Shown piece by piece: positions 40,052-49,955 of a DNA stretch of 64,000 nucleotides. A program made the position numbers and the translations under genes. Below the pieces are notes generated by a model, which was given only the letters and a program-made list of their open reading frames with translations, made no database searches and was not told the origin of the DNA. The first letter of the stretch is position 1; the number at the start of each line of letters is the position of its first letter. This stretch comes from Winogradskyella psychrotolerans RS-3 (GTDB lineage Bacteria; Bacteroidota; Bacteroidia; Flavobacteriales; Flavobacteriaceae): positions 70-64,069 of the forward strand of contig NZ_ATMR01000180.1 of the NCBI RefSeq assembly GCF_000427335.1. The letters run 5' to 3'.

Positions 40052-40948
40052 ATGGAATCGAATAAGAAACATACTTGGAAATCGATACTTCACGAAGTTA
40101 TCTATGAAGCGGATACTCCTTCTGGGAAGCTTTTTGATATTTTATTGTTAGTATTTATAATACTCAGTATCGTTTTAGTAATGTTAGAGAGTGTGGTAAG
40201 TATCGACAGAGAATACCATAGACTCCTGTATATCGGAGAGTGGATTGTAACCATATTATTTTCTATTGAATATATTTTAAGGATTGTTTCTGTAAAAAAA
40301 CCACTTAAATACATCTTTAGTCCATTCGGTATCATCGATTTTTTATCGACTATACCAATGTATTTATCATTCTTCTTTGTAGGATCTCAAGCTCTAGTAA
40401 CACTAAGAGCCTTACGATTACTTAGAGTTTTCAGAATTTTAAAATTAGCGAGATACTTAGGCGCCTCAAACCAACTCAAAGATTCCATTGTTGCAAGTCG
40501 TGTAAAAATTATGGTATTTTTATTTGCTGTCATGATTTCTTCTGTAATTTTTGGTACCATTATGTATTTAGTTGAAGGAGAGGCTAACGGTTTTGATAAT
40601 ATTCCTAAAAGTGTGTATTGGTGTGTGGTTACCCTTACCACTGTTGGTTTCGGTGATATCGCACCACAAACCGCACTAGGCCAACTCATCACAACGTTTA
40701 TCATGATATTAGGTTACGGTATTATCGCTGTACCTACCGGAATTGTCTCTGCCGAATACGTTAGAACTAACCAAAAAGCAGACAAAGAAAATGAAGCCTT
40801 AGAGCAAAATAAAAATGAAGCAGTGAAATTGGATAATGATAATATAAAAGTTCATCTTAACTCGCAACACTGTGATTATTGCAACGTTTCAAACCATAGA
40901 GATAATGCAGATTTTTGTTATAATTGCGGACACCCACTTCACCATTAA
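40052..40948 (+). CDS. Voltage-gated-type potassium channel with C-terminal zinc-ribbon-like tail
   Basis: The 298-residue protein is an inner-membrane ion transporter with six predicted helices. The S4-like helix carries regularly spaced arginines (LRALRLLRVFRILKLARYL), and the pore loop has the K+ selectivity filter in TLTTVGFGDIAP. The soluble tail ends in C-x2-C-x11-C-x2-C (CDYC ... CYNCGHPLHH), which could bind zinc. Channels of this class set membrane potential; the tail suggests metal or redox sensing, which is my inference. It starts 24 bases after the upstream gene and is followed by miaA 15 bases later. Confidence 0.9.
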   Translation: MESNKKHTWKSILHEVIYEADTPSGKLFDILLLVFIILSIVLVMLESVVSIDREYHRLLYIGEWIVTILFSIEYILRIVSVKKPLKYIFSPFGIIDFLSTIPMYLSFFFVGSQALVTLRALRLLRVFRILKLARYLGASNQLKDSIVASRVKIMVFLFAVMISSVIFGTIMYLVEGEANGFDNIPKSVYWCVVTLTTVGFGDIAPQTALGQLITTFIMILGYGIIAVPTGIVSAEYVRTNQKADKENEALEQNKNEAVKLDNDNIKVHLNSQHCDYCNVSNHRDNADFCYNCGHPLHH

Positions 40949-40963
40949 TTTGTAGATATTATA

Positions 40964-41880
40964 ATGTCTAAAACACCCCAAAACTTTGTAATTGCCATTG
41001 TTGGCCCGACTGCTATTGGTAAAACGGCGTTAAGTATAAAACTGGCTCAACATTTTAATTCTGAAATTATATCGGCAGATTCTCGTCAATTCTTTAAAGA
41101 AATGGCTATAGGAACTGCGGTGCCTTCCAAAGAAGAATTAAGTGCCGCTCCACATCACTTTATTCAACATAAATCAATTAAAGAGTATTTTAGTGTTGGT
41201 GATTTTGAACGGGAAGCGATTTCTAAAATCAACGATTTACATCAAAAACATCCTATTGTAGTTATGGTTGGTGGCTCTGGATTATATGTAAAAGCTGTAA
41301 CCAAAGGTTTAGATTATTTTCCAGAAGTGGATGCCAATATTAGAGAAAATCTTAACCTTCAACTAGAAAATAGCGGCTTAATTCCATTGCAAGAACAGCT
41401 TAAGACCTTAGATTTAGAAGCTTACAATACAATTGCCATAGATAATCCTCAACGCGTTATTAGAGCCTTAGAAATTTGTATTGGTACAGCTAAACCGTAT
41501 TCTTCTTTTCTTACTAATTCAGAAAAGAATAGAGAATTTAAAACCATTAGTATTGGCTTAAGTGCAGATCGCTCTATGATTTACGATAGAATTAATCAAC
41601 GTGTAGATATAATGATCGCTAACGGCCTACTAGAAGAAGCTAAATCACTTTTGCCGTATAAAGATCTTAATGCATTAAACACGGTTGGGTACAAAGAGTT
41701 GTTTGCTTATTTTGAAGGTGAATCTACTTTAGAGTTTGCTATTTCTGAAATTAAAAAAACACAAGACGCTTTGCAAAAAGACAACTTACTTGGTTTAGAA
41801 AAGACGACGCAATTACTTGGTTCGATTATGAGACTAACATTGAAGCCATCCTAAACCATATAGACACTCAAATTAAGTAA
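40964..41880 (+). CDS. miaA: tRNA dimethylallyltransferase MiaA, one frameshift
   Basis: MiaA adds a dimethylallyl group to A37 of tRNAs that read codons beginning with U. The protein has the P-loop (VGPTAIGKTALS), SADSRQFF, the NPQRVIRALEI segment and the catalytic region GSGLYVKAV. The visible frame ends early after FAISEIKKTQDAL. Adding one A to the A7 run at 41753-41759 restores NTRRFAKRQLTWF and the end IEAILNHIDTQIK at 41880, for 305 residues, a normal length. The broken end would remove conserved C-terminal residues, so an assembly error is the likely cause. Confidence 0.92.
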
Positions 41881-41903
41881 TACACGGCCGTATAGAAACA
41901 AAA

Positions 41904-41930
41904 AATCCAGCTCAATGAACTGGATTCTTT
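41904..41930. terminator. Terminator between convergent miaA and response-regulator genes
   Basis: AATCCAG (41904-41910) pairs with CTGGATT (41920-41926). Six A residues precede the left arm and TCTTT follows the right arm, so the hairpin can serve both convergent genes. Confidence 0.7.
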
Positions 41931-41947
41931 ATATATAAAGTAAAGGC

Positions 41948-42655
41948 TTATTTGTTATTAATAACTAATCTGAAGCCTTCACCATGAATGTTTAAAATCT
42001 CAACATTTGGATCTGGTTTTAAGTATTTACGTAATTTAGCAATATACACATCCATACTTCTAGATGTAAAGTAATTATCATCTCTCCAAATTTTTGTTAA
42101 TGCTAATTCTCTCGGCATTAAATCATTTTCGTGTAATGCTAATAAGCGTAACAATTCATTTTCTTTTGGAGATAATTTAGAAGGTTCACCTCCATCAAAC
42201 TTAAGGAAACGTAGTTTAGAGTTTAAATCAAAACGACCAATCTTAAATTCAAATTGTTTACTATCTGCAACAGTATCTTTTGCTTTACGTTGCATTATCG
42301 CTTTAATCTTCATTAATAAAACCTCACTATCAAAAGGTTTATTAAGATAATCATCTGCTCCTACTTTATAACCTTTTAGTACATCTTCTTTCATGGCTTT
42401 AGCCGTTAAGAATACGATAGGCACATCTTCATTTTTTTCTCTAATTTCTTTGGCTAATGTAAAACCATCTTTATAAGGCATCATAACGTCTAAAATACAA
42501 AGATCATAATCGTCCTTCTTGAACTTTTCAAAACCTTCCATGCCGTTTTTAGCATGTACTACGTCGTAATCGTTCATCATTAAATAATCTTTTAAAACAG
42601 TTCCAAAATTGGGATCGTCTTCTACCAAAAGAATTTTTTTGTTTTGCTCTTCCAT
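41948..42655 (-). CDS. OmpR-family response regulator, RprY-like
   Basis: The 235-residue regulator has a receiver domain with acidic pocket VEDD, the phospho-accepting Asp at residue 56 (CILDVMMPYKDG), the Thr in VFLTAK and Lys in NKPFDSE, then a winged-helix DNA-binding domain ([31 protein letters not shown]). It starts nine bases after the histidine-kinase stop, so the two form a two-component pair. Its features resemble RprY of Bacteroides, an essential or stress-linked regulator, but target genes cannot be predicted from this window. Confidence 0.92.
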   Translation of the reverse strand: MEEQNKKILLVEDDPNFGTVLKDYLMMNDYDVVHAKNGMEGFEKFKKDDYDLCILDVMMPYKDGFTLAKEIREKNEDVPIVFLTAKAMKEDVLKGYKVGADDYLNKPFDSEVLLMKIKAIMQRKAKDTVADSKQFEFKIGRFDLNSKLRFLKFDGGEPSKLSPKENELLRLLALHENDLMPRELALTKIWRDDNYFTSRSMDVYIAKLRKYLKPDPNVEILNIHGEGFRLVINNK

Positions 42656-42664
42656 AATTCGTTT

Positions 42665-44232
42665 TTATGATATTAACGGCATCTTTATTATAAAAGTGCT
42701 GCCTTTTCCTTTTTCACTTTCTACTGATATATGACCTTGATGGTCTTCTACTATTTTCTTAACATATGCCAAACCTAAGCCGTGTCCTTTTACATTGTGC
42801 ACATTTCCTGTATGTTCTCTATAAAACTTCTCAAAAACACGTTTTGCAACGGCTTTAGACATTCCGTTACCTTGGTCTGCTATTTTTACAATGATATTGT
42901 TACCTACATTTTCTGTATATACATCTATTTTTGGTGCATCATCCGAGTATTTAATAGCATTGTCTAATACATTAACAATAACATTTGTAAAATGCGTATC
43001 GTTTGCCAAAACAGATGTCTGTTCAGCTTTTAAATGTGTTTTTACATAACCTTTTCTATCTTCAACTATTAATTCTACGTGCGTAATGGCATCTTCTACT
43101 AGCTCGTGTAAATCTAGACGTTCCTTGCTTATATTTAGCTCATTCTTATCTAACTTAGAAATACGCAACACATTTTCTACTTGGGCATGCATACGCTTAT
43201 TCTCTTCTTTTATCATTCCTAAATATCGCAACACCTTTTCTTGGTCATTGATTATTTTAGGGTTTTTATTGAGTCTAAAGCCAAATTAATTGTGGCAATT
43301 GGTGTTTTAAACTCATGCGTCATATTATTAATAAAATCCGTCTTAATCTGTGATATTTGACGTTGTCTTATTAATTGATAAATAGCACTAGTATAAGCAA
43401 TAATTATAACACCTGTAAATATTATTGAAAGTATAATCATCCAAAATATTGATGATATTAAATACTTCTTTCTTTCAGGAAAATCAATCCAAAGATTATA
43501 ACTACTTTCATTATTATTATCTAAAAATATCTTAACTCCATGAGCGTCTGGTGACATTTCAAAATTTTGAGACTGCACTTTTGTTGCTAAATCATTGTCA
43601 TAAATGGCAAATTCAAAATCTAAACTTACACCTTCGTCTTCTAATTCACGTCTTAAAAAAGTTTCAACCTGTTTTGCTGTAACACGGTTATAAACCAATT
43701 TGTCTTTTAATAAATCTTTAAAAGAATCTTCATAAAACTGTTTATCAAAAGCATTTAAAGAAGAATATTCTCTTATTCTAGTTTCTGGGTCTATTCTCCT
43801 TACGCCATCAATAGTTGTAATATTATAAGTCTCTGTAATACGCTCACTATATAACTTACTGATACTAAAACTATCCGCATCAATCTCATTAAATAATGAA
43901 GGCACCTTAAAACGTTCTTCTAAAACAGTATTGCGATGTACAATGGTTTTATCATTAATATCATCATCTTCCGCAATTAACAATTGTTTAATGATGGAAG
44001 AATCCATCTTATTCTCTTTATTTAGATACGGTCCTATTTTATCGAAATAATTTCTAAATTCATATTCCTCAATTGCTTTAGAAACGTAACTTAGTGAACG
44101 CTTTACGCTAAACGTAAAGTTTTTGTCTTCATTTATTATACTGTTATTTATAAAAAATGATTGTACAAAAATAATCCCAATGAGAGATAAACTCATTAAA
44201 ACTATCAATAACACAAATAGCTTTTTGCTCAT
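42665..44232 (-). CDS. Sensor histidine kinase, RprX-like, one frameshift
   Basis: The kinase has an N-terminal transmembrane helix (LFVLLIVLMSLSLIGIIFV), a periplasmic region of about 230 residues, a second helix (FWMIILSIIFTGVIIIAYT), the phospho-accepting His in NNMTHEFKTPIATIN, and an HATPase domain with the N box (VLDNAIKYSDD), GNGMSKAV and GHGLGLAYVKKIV. The frame breaks between LALDSIK and VLRYLGMIKEENKRM. Adding one T to the plus-strand T5 run at 43263-43267 restores NPKIINDQEK and gives 522 residues. It is cotranscribed with the response regulator downstream. Confidence 0.9.
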
Positions 44233-44304
44233 CAGTCAAATTTAACATTTTAACATTTAGTATAAATTAGGTTTAACCTAACGTTAACAAATGAAAGTAA
44301 ATAA

Positions 44305-44892
44305 TTAGTGTTTTAATATTTTAAGTAGCATATTATGAATATCTCGCACTTGCTTCTTCGCTTTTTGAAGATCATCATTAACAATAACAAAGTCAGATTT
44401 TTCTATTTTATCTGCATCAGACCATTGATTTTTCATAATAGCCTTAACTTTTTCCTGTGATACATTATCACGTTTCATAACGCGTTGCATTCGTAGATCT
44501 TCATCTGCAACAACCGTTATAATATAATCGTATTGGTCTTGTAGATTGTTTTCGAAAATAATGGCGACTTCCTTTATAACGTATTCTGAATCTTGGCTAT
44601 TAAGCCAGCGTTTAAAATGCGATGCTACTTTAGGATGCACAATAGCATTCATTTTAGAAAGCAACGTCTTATCATTAAATATTTTTGAAGCTAAATACGG
44701 TCTATTCAAGATGTCATCAACGTAAGCCTTTTCCCCAAATAAGCTTATTAACTTTCGCTTAATGACTTTTGAGCGGTTCATCAGCTTTTTTGCTTCGTCA
44801 TCAGCAATGTACACAGGAATCCCGAATGATTTAAAATATTCTAAAATAGTGGATTTACCACTGCCAATTCCGCCTGTTAATCCTACTATCAT
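44305..44892 (-). CDS. coaE: Dephospho-CoA kinase
   Basis: CoaE phosphorylates dephospho-CoA at the ribose 3' position, the last step of coenzyme A synthesis. The 195-residue protein has the P-loop IVGLTGGIGSGKST, the DDEAKKLM segment, IVHPKV and the conserved RMQRVMKRDN lid region. It lies two bases after the YbbR-like gene and 72 bases before the kinase gene on the same strand. coaBC, acting earlier in the same pathway, lies in a separate operon at 55.4 kb. Confidence 0.95.
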   Translation of the reverse strand: MIVGLTGGIGSGKSTILEYFKSFGIPVYIADDEAKKLMNRSKVIKRKLISLFGEKAYVDDILNRPYLASKIFNDKTLLSKMNAIVHPKVASHFKRWLNSQDSEYVIKEVAIIFENNLQDQYDYIITVVADEDLRMQRVMKRDNVSQEKVKAIMKNQWSDADKIEKSDFVIVNDDLQKAKKQVRDIHNMLLKILKH

Positions 44893-44894
44893 AA

Positions 44895-45857
44895 TTAGAG
44901 TTCAATAAAATCTATTTGTTTTTGTTTTATATTAACATGTTTTATAAAATTGGGTTTCTTAACCACTTTTGGTATTAGAAAAGTTTGATTTTCTTCTAAT
45001 TCGGCATAATTACATTCAACTTTAAAGTCTAAAGCTTTTACGACATCATAATTTTCTAAATCTACATAATACGAAAGTGTAACAGCTTTAGGAAAGTAAT
45101 TAATTGTAATATTTTCTGGCTGATTCGTTATTACAATAGGCACTTCTATTATGCCTTCAGTAAAACGCGTAACATTACCTGTTACCTCTAGTGTTTTTGG
45201 AAATACATCAATATGATCATACTCGGAAATATCTAACCTCACAATATGTTTAATATCACTCTTTATCTCATTTAGCACCAAAGCTTCTGTAGTTACAGAA
45301 TCGATTTTGTCCACCTCTTCTAATGAGCCTACTACTTTTACACTATCTATATTAAAACTAAATTCCCCTTTTAAATCATAGCCTACAGCGTAATTAATAG
45401 CTTTCTTAAATCTTATAGGAACTGTCTTTGAAGCTCTTTTTGAGTAGGCAATTAATAGTGTATCTGGCATTATCGAAATAACCTCGTAAGCACTACCCAA
45501 TTGACTCTCTATAAGATATTTATGCTTTAATACATCGAATACAAAATTTTGAGATTTTAAAGTCACCTCATTTTTTGCATCTACTTCTAATTCTTTAGAG
45601 TTATTAAACATAAAGGGCATTAATGAAAATCCTTTTGATTCTACATAAGCTTGAATATAGTTCGTAGAATCATTTTTTAAGAGTATCTCGTCATCAACAT
45701 TAACCAAATTAACTTTTAATTTTATGGTTTGTTTGTAGTCATTAGACAATTTTGAAAAAATAAGAAACACGAAGGCCACCACGAAAAATAAAGTAAACCG
45801 CTTAAAGTTCTTCTTTTTTAAATGGTCTAGTATGTTTAAGTTCTTCTTCGTTTTCAT
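44895..45857 (-). CDS. YbbR-like domain protein
   Basis: The 320-residue protein has one N-terminal membrane helix (RFTLFFVVAFVFLIFS) and a periplasmic region built of YbbR-like repeats (beta-rich, with IRFKKAINYAVGYDLKGEF and VGSLEEVDKIDSVTTEAL). YbbR domains also occur in CdaR, the partner of diadenylate cyclase; this protein's role is not known. It lies three bases after the glycosyltransferase gene and two before coaE, so translation of the three is probably coupled. Confidence 0.82.
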   Translation of the reverse strand: MKTKKNLNILDHLKKKNFKRFTLFFVVAFVFLIFSKLSNDYKQTIKLKVNLVNVDDEILLKNDSTNYIQAYVESKGFSLMPFMFNNSKELEVDAKNEVTLKSQNFVFDVLKHKYLIESQLGSAYEVISIMPDTLLIAYSKRASKTVPIRFKKAINYAVGYDLKGEFSFNIDSVKVVGSLEEVDKIDSVTTEALVLNEIKSDIKHIVRLDISEYDHIDVFPKTLEVTGNVTRFTEGIIEVPIVITNQPENITINYFPKAVTLSYYVDLENYDVVKALDFKVECNYAELEENQTFLIPKVVKKPNFIKHVNIKQKQIDFIEL

Positions 45858-45860
45858 TTA

Positions 45861-46865
45861 TTATTTAAAAAATAGTTGTGGGAATGAGTCTTCAGGTTTC
45901 TTTTTTAATATAACCAAATTAAATGTCGATTTCAAAAAACCGAGGCCATATCCAAAAAACTGAATAATTATAGCTAACAACGCTTGAAAAGCAATACTTA
46001 TACTTCTATTTGACGTTAAAGCCAATATAAAAGCTGTAGCAAAATATAATTCATAAAAATACAACAGAAGATGCATTTGAAAAATCGCCATTACAATTGA
46101 AACTATAAAACCTAAACTAAACAGTGTGGGAAACCAATAGACTATACTTTTAGAATTTGGATGCCATTGATTAAGAATAGGTCTTACCATACCAAATTTA
46201 TGAACTTGCTTGTAAAACTTAGACCAAGAAATACGTCGTTTGTGATAAACTAATGCATTTTGAATCAGAGTGGTTTTAAAACCTAATTTACGTAATCGTA
46301 AGGATAAATCGGGATCTTCGCCAGGATGAATTTTACCAAATCCACCTGAAGCCAAAAAAGCCTTTTTAGACAAACCCATATTAAAACTTCGCGGTTGAAA
46401 GTCTTCTACATTTTGCTTCCCTCCTCTTATACCTCCTGTGGTAATAAAAGACGTCATGGCAAAATTTATAGCTTTTTGAAGATTAGAAAACGAACTATGA
46501 GCAGCATCCGGACCACCAAAACATTCATAATATGAGGTCTCTAAAAACGTTTTCACTTCTATTAAATAATTTGAAGGTAACAGTACATCTGAATCTAAAA
46601 TGATAAAATAATTTCCTTTAGCCATCTCCATACCATAATTCCTAGAATCTCCTGGCCCTGAATTCTCCTTAAAATAATAAGAAATATCGAGCTGATGATT
46701 AAACAACTCTACAACAGGTTCTGATGTTTCGGTTGAGCCATCTTCTACGATTACTATTTCATAGGTATGCTGACCTTCAAAATTTAAAAAACTTTCTAGC
46801 AGTTCTTTAATTTCGTTGGGTCTGTTATAAACAGGAATAATAAATGAAAAATCAATGGCCTTCAT
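45861..46865 (-). CDS. Family 2 glycosyltransferase with C-terminal membrane helices
   Basis: The 334-residue enzyme has a GT2 catalytic domain: FSIIPVYNRPNEIKELL, the nucleotide-binding VEDGST, the metal-binding DSDVLLP (DxD), and the LRKLGFKTTLIQNALVYH segment typical of family 2. Two or three hydrophobic stretches after residue 240 anchor it in the inner membrane. It likely adds a sugar to a lipid or surface polysaccharide, with unknown donor and acceptor. It is the first gene of the minus-strand group that continues to the two-component system. Confidence 0.88.
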   Translation of the reverse strand: MKAIDFSFIIPVYNRPNEIKELLESFLNFEGQHTYEIVIVEDGSTETSEPVVELFNHQLDISYYFKENSGPGDSRNYGMEMAKGNYFIILDSDVLLPSNYLIEVKTFLETSYYECFGGPDAAHSSFSNLQKAINFAMTSFITTGGIRGGKQNVEDFQPRSFNMGLSKKAFLASGGFGKIHPGEDPDLSLRLRKLGFKTTLIQNALVYHKRRISWSKFYKQVHKFGMVRPILNQWHPNSKSIVYWFPTLFSLGFIVSIVMAIFQMHLLLYFYELYFATAFILALTSNRSISIAFQALLAIIIQFFGYGLGFLKSTFNLVILKKKPEDSFPQLFFK

Positions 46866-46871
46866 AAGTCA

Positions 46872-46879
46872 CAAAGGTA
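46872..46879 (-). promoter_or_regulatory. -7-like box TACCTTTG just before the glycosyltransferase gene
   Basis: On the minus strand TACCTTTG fits TAnnTTTG and ends six bases before the ATG at 46865. TTG candidates upstream are spaced too closely (7 or 13 bases). If active, the mRNA would be almost leaderless. Confidence 0.35.
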
Positions 46880-46975
46880 ATTAAACCAAACACAATTTTT
46901 AACAGTTACGATAGCTTAAAATAAATTCAAAATTTAGAAATGAACCCAACTGCCTTTTATTGATTTTAGAGCAAA

Positions 46976-47003
46976 AAAAAGCCGCTAAAATTAGCGGCTT
47001 TTT
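46976..47003 (-). terminator. Terminator of the 887-residue T9SS cargo gene
   Basis: A perfect 12-bp stem (46976-46987 with 46992-47003) with an AAAT loop lies 22 bases past the stop of the minus-strand gene and is flanked by A and T runs. Its core CCGCTAAAATTAGCGG is repeated in the terminator at 49905-49932. Confidence 0.92.
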
Positions 47004-47025
47004 AAGAATTATAAAGTTAATAAGC

Positions 47026-49689
47026 TTATTGCTTAATCACTCGTATAGTTTCAGTCACATTTGCTATAGTTACTTTAACAAAGTAAGTACCTGTTTGCAA
47101 GTTAGACATATCTAAATCACTATCAACAGCATTAGGTGTTACTCTTAATACTTCTTGACCTAGCATATTATACATTGCCACCTGCTCTATTGTATTTTGA
47201 GCATTTAAGGTTAATGTATTTTTAACTGGGTTTGGATAGTATGTGAAAGCAGCTTCGCTTTCGTAATTAATAGTACTTAATACTTGGTTAGTAGAGATAT
47301 CTAAACAAAATGAACCTTGTCTAGTATCACTATAACCATCTACTTGTACATAATACGTTTCACCAACTGTTACTGCTAAATCTGTAATTAGAGAATTCCA
47401 AGAAGATCCATTTGATAAAATTGTAACTCCTTCATCTTGACTACAATCCATTTGCACTAAACTACCTGGCATACCTGAATAAACAGCTAATTCAGAATCT
47501 AGTAAAGTACCACCTGCAAAGTCTGTAGAAACATCAACGCTAGCAACACCTGCAGGAACTGTAAAAGTAAACCAAACATCATTATTTGCTGTTGCATCTT
47601 CAAAACAATCTCCTACTGTCTCTCCTGAATCAGTTGCAGACAAATTAGTTGCATTAGTATTTGTGCCATCGCAATACCCTTCATCAACTGTAATTGCTAT
47701 TGCAGTAGCAATATCGTCATTTACAGGAGGGCATGCTAGTTGTGTTAATGCTTCACTTGATTGCTCACACGTTGCATCATTATCATCTGCAATTGTAATC
47801 ACTACATCTGTAGCATTTGTATATGGACCAAATGTTAAAATTGTCGCCTCTGTTGCTGCTTGAGCATCATTCCCTTGGTCGTCAGTTACAGTAACAGCAG
47901 TAGCTGTTCCCATATCTGTAATATCTACTTCGATATTAAATCCACCACTAGTACCACAATCACTAACTACAGTATATGTAGCCGTTGCATTGGCACAAGT
48001 GTTTTCTGTAATATCTAAAGTGTAACCCACAGAATTTGGTGTTGCGAATGTAGAAATCACAATATAATATTTAGTTCCTCCAACAACATCTACACCTTCA
48101 ATACCTCTATCAGCACTACCACTAGAACCTGCAAAACCTACACAAGCCGTTGCTTCATCCGTAGGACATCCATCTAATAAATGAATAGCAGACCACGTAG
48201 CTGTTAATTCTGTTAAATCTAAATTAATATTAGCATCTGCGCTTGGTGTATATGTATAAACAACGTCATTTCCACTTAAATAATTAGCATTACAAACACT
48301 ATCACCATTCCCGAAAAAATTAGTATAATTAACAGTATCGTCTGTAGTGTTATATGGCAAAGTGTTTATAACAATTGGGTTTGCACAATCGTCACCAGGA
48401 ACTGCTAAACGTGCTGTAACCGTTAACACACCCGATGGATTAGTTGTTGCATCCCATGCTCCTTCAAAACCTCCATACATATAAGGACCTGCGTTTAAAG
48501 TAAAACGACTAGCATAATAATAAGTTCCCTCGGTTAACCCAAGATCTTGCATAGCTACAGCAAATTGATCGTTGTTATTTCCAGCCTCTTCAGAGAAAAA
48601 TGGTGCAATTTCCCAAGTCCAACCTGTACCAGATGGATCTGTATCTGTATCACTGTAACCAATCCACGCCTCAATACCTGCTGCTGCACCCGTAGTAGTG
48701 TCAGTTAAACCAGCTTCGTATACTTGTGCAAAAACCAATTGGTCAGCCGCTTCATTTTCAGCAAATGTTAATGCAGCAGGCCATTGTAAGTTGTAATAAT
48801 CTAATGTCGTAGCTGCAGTTGGACAAAAATCTAAAACTGAGTCTAGCACAACATCGCAAGTATCTTCATTTTCATTTTCAAGCGTTAACACTACAGGTGT
48901 TCCAATAGGGAAAGGCCCTACAGTAACTTCACCTGTTGCTGTAACTGTTGTTGAAGCAACGCCTGCATCGTTAGTGATTTCAAGATTGGTAGAGTCTCCT
49001 AAATCAGTTACATCTACTAATATTGAGAATTGAGCGTTATCACAATCTTCAACTATTGAAGCAGTAGCTGCTGCTGGTGCACATAACGCACTTATTCCAT
49101 TAAAAGTAACATTACCTCTAGACTGAAATCTAACTCCTGTTGGTGGAGCTAATGGGTCTGGATTATTTGCAGGAGTATCTGTTCTATAAACTAATGACAA
49201 ATTAGCTGTAGGACCATCTGTTGCAGAAACACGATCAGATCCACCTCCATAATCTGCTTCATTTGCATCAAAAGCAATAATTAGATTATCTGTTCCATTA
49301 TAGGTAAACGGAGTACTAAATGTAACTGTTAAAACATCTGCTGCTATTGTAACGGTTCCGTTAGTTAATACTTGTGTTAAAGTTGAAACATCTACCCAAT
49401 CAGTTGTAGACTCGAATGAGGATTTAGTAGTATGTCCAATCCAAACATCTACCATTTCATCTGCAGATGACATATCGGCTCCTGTTATAAGCTGAAAATC
49501 CATCGATGTGATATCACCCGTAGAATTTATTTCCGAAGCCAAATAAATAGATTGACCATAAGAATAACCATAATAAGCTGTTACTGGAGGTGATTCAAAA
49601 GTCCCACCGTCGTTACCTGTACCTATGGTAACTTGAGAAAAAGAAAGCGATGTAAACAAAATCGCCATAATTAATGTAATTTTCTTCAT
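47026..49689 (-). CDS. T9SS-sorted secreted protein, 887 residues
   Basis: The protein starts with a signal peptide (LIMAILFTSLSFSQ) and ends with a type A T9SS sorting domain (YYPNPVKNTLTLNAQ, GTYFVKVTI, ETIRVIKQ). Between lie beta-rich segments, including several regions shaped like bacterial pre-peptidase C-terminal domains (DVVYTYTPSADANINLDLTE; DVWFTFTVPAGVASVDVSTD). The last 230 residues closely match those of the next gene on the same strand. There is no visible catalytic domain, so an adhesin or carbohydrate-binding role is possible but not shown. Gliding and surface attachment proteins of this group often look alike. Confidence 0.88.
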   Translation of the reverse strand: MKKITLIMAILFTSLSFSQVTIGTGNDGGTFESPPVTAYYGYSYGQSIYLASEINSTGDITSMDFQLITGADMSSADEMVDVWIGHTTKSSFESTTDWVDVSTLTQVLTNGTVTIAADVLTVTFSTPFTYNGTDNLIIAFDANEADYGGGSDRVSATDGPTANLSLVYRTDTPANNPDPLAPPTGVRFQSRGNVTFNGISALCAPAAATASIVEDCDNAQFSILVDVTDLGDSTNLEITNDAGVASTTVTATGEVTVGPFPIGTPVVLTLENENEDTCDVVLDSVLDFCPTAATTLDYYNLQWPAALTFAENEAADQLVFAQVYEAGLTDTTTGAAAGIEAWIGYSDTDTDPSGTGWTWEIAPFFSEEAGNNNDQFAVAMQDLGLTEGTYYYASRFTLNAGPYMYGGFEGAWDATTNPSGVLTVTARLAVPGDDCANPIVINTLPYNTTDDTVNYTNFFGNGDSVCNANYLSGNDVVYTYTPSADANINLDLTELTATWSAIHLLDGCPTDEATACVGFAGSSGSADRGIEGVDVVGGTKYYIVISTFATPNSVGYTLDITENTCANATATYTVVSDCGTSGGFNIEVDITDMGTATAVTVTDDQGNDAQAATEATILTFGPYTNATDVVITIADDNDATCEQSSEALTQLACPPVNDDIATAIAITVDEGYCDGTNTNATNLSATDSGETVGDCFEDATANNDVWFTFTVPAGVASVDVSTDFAGGTLLDSELAVYSGMPGSLVQMDCSQDEGVTILSNGSSWNSLITDLAVTVGETYYVQVDGYSDTRQGSFCLDISTNQVLSTINYESEAAFTYYPNPVKNTLTLNAQNTIEQVAMYNMLGQEVLRVTPNAVDSDLDMSNLQTGTYFVKVTIANVTETIRVIKQ

Positions 49690-49704
49690 ATAAAATATAT
49701 TTTA

Positions 49705-49731
49705 GTTAGTAATTCTTTAAAAATATGTTAA
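49705..49731 (-). promoter_or_regulatory. Conserved leader element of the first T9SS paralogue
   Basis: These 27 bases match 25 of 27 bases at 51371-51397. Both copies lie 14-15 bases before the start codon of their gene. They form part of the untranslated leader, so they may affect translation or mRNA stability. Confidence 0.5.
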
Positions 49732-49904
49732 TTATTCATATAAATCTGAGGTTTAACCTTCAAATCGTTTAAACGCAAAAAAACCCGTTTTAGCACTAAA
49801 ACATCTATGTAAATTTAAACGTTTAACATTTGAATTTATTTATTCTTTATTTTCAACGCTATAAATACGGCATAACTTAGAGATTTAATAAAGTTTAAAA
49901 CAAA

Positions 49905-49932
49905 AGGAAACCGCTAAAATTAGCGGCTTCCT
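49905..49932 (-). terminator. Terminator of the 466-residue T9SS cargo gene
   Basis: A 12-bp stem with one A-C mismatch (49905-49916 with 49921-49932) around an AAAT loop follows the stop of the minus-strand gene at 49956. It shares the core of the terminator at 46976-47003, as expected for duplicated genes. Confidence 0.82.
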
Positions 49933-49955
49933 GTATTTAATAAAGTGTTTAATGC

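Noticed and set aside
46872..46895. Full TTG/TAnnTTTG promoter before the glycosyltransferase gene
   Set aside because: The available TTG sites are 7 and 13 bases away, too close for the known consensus; only the -7 box is listed.
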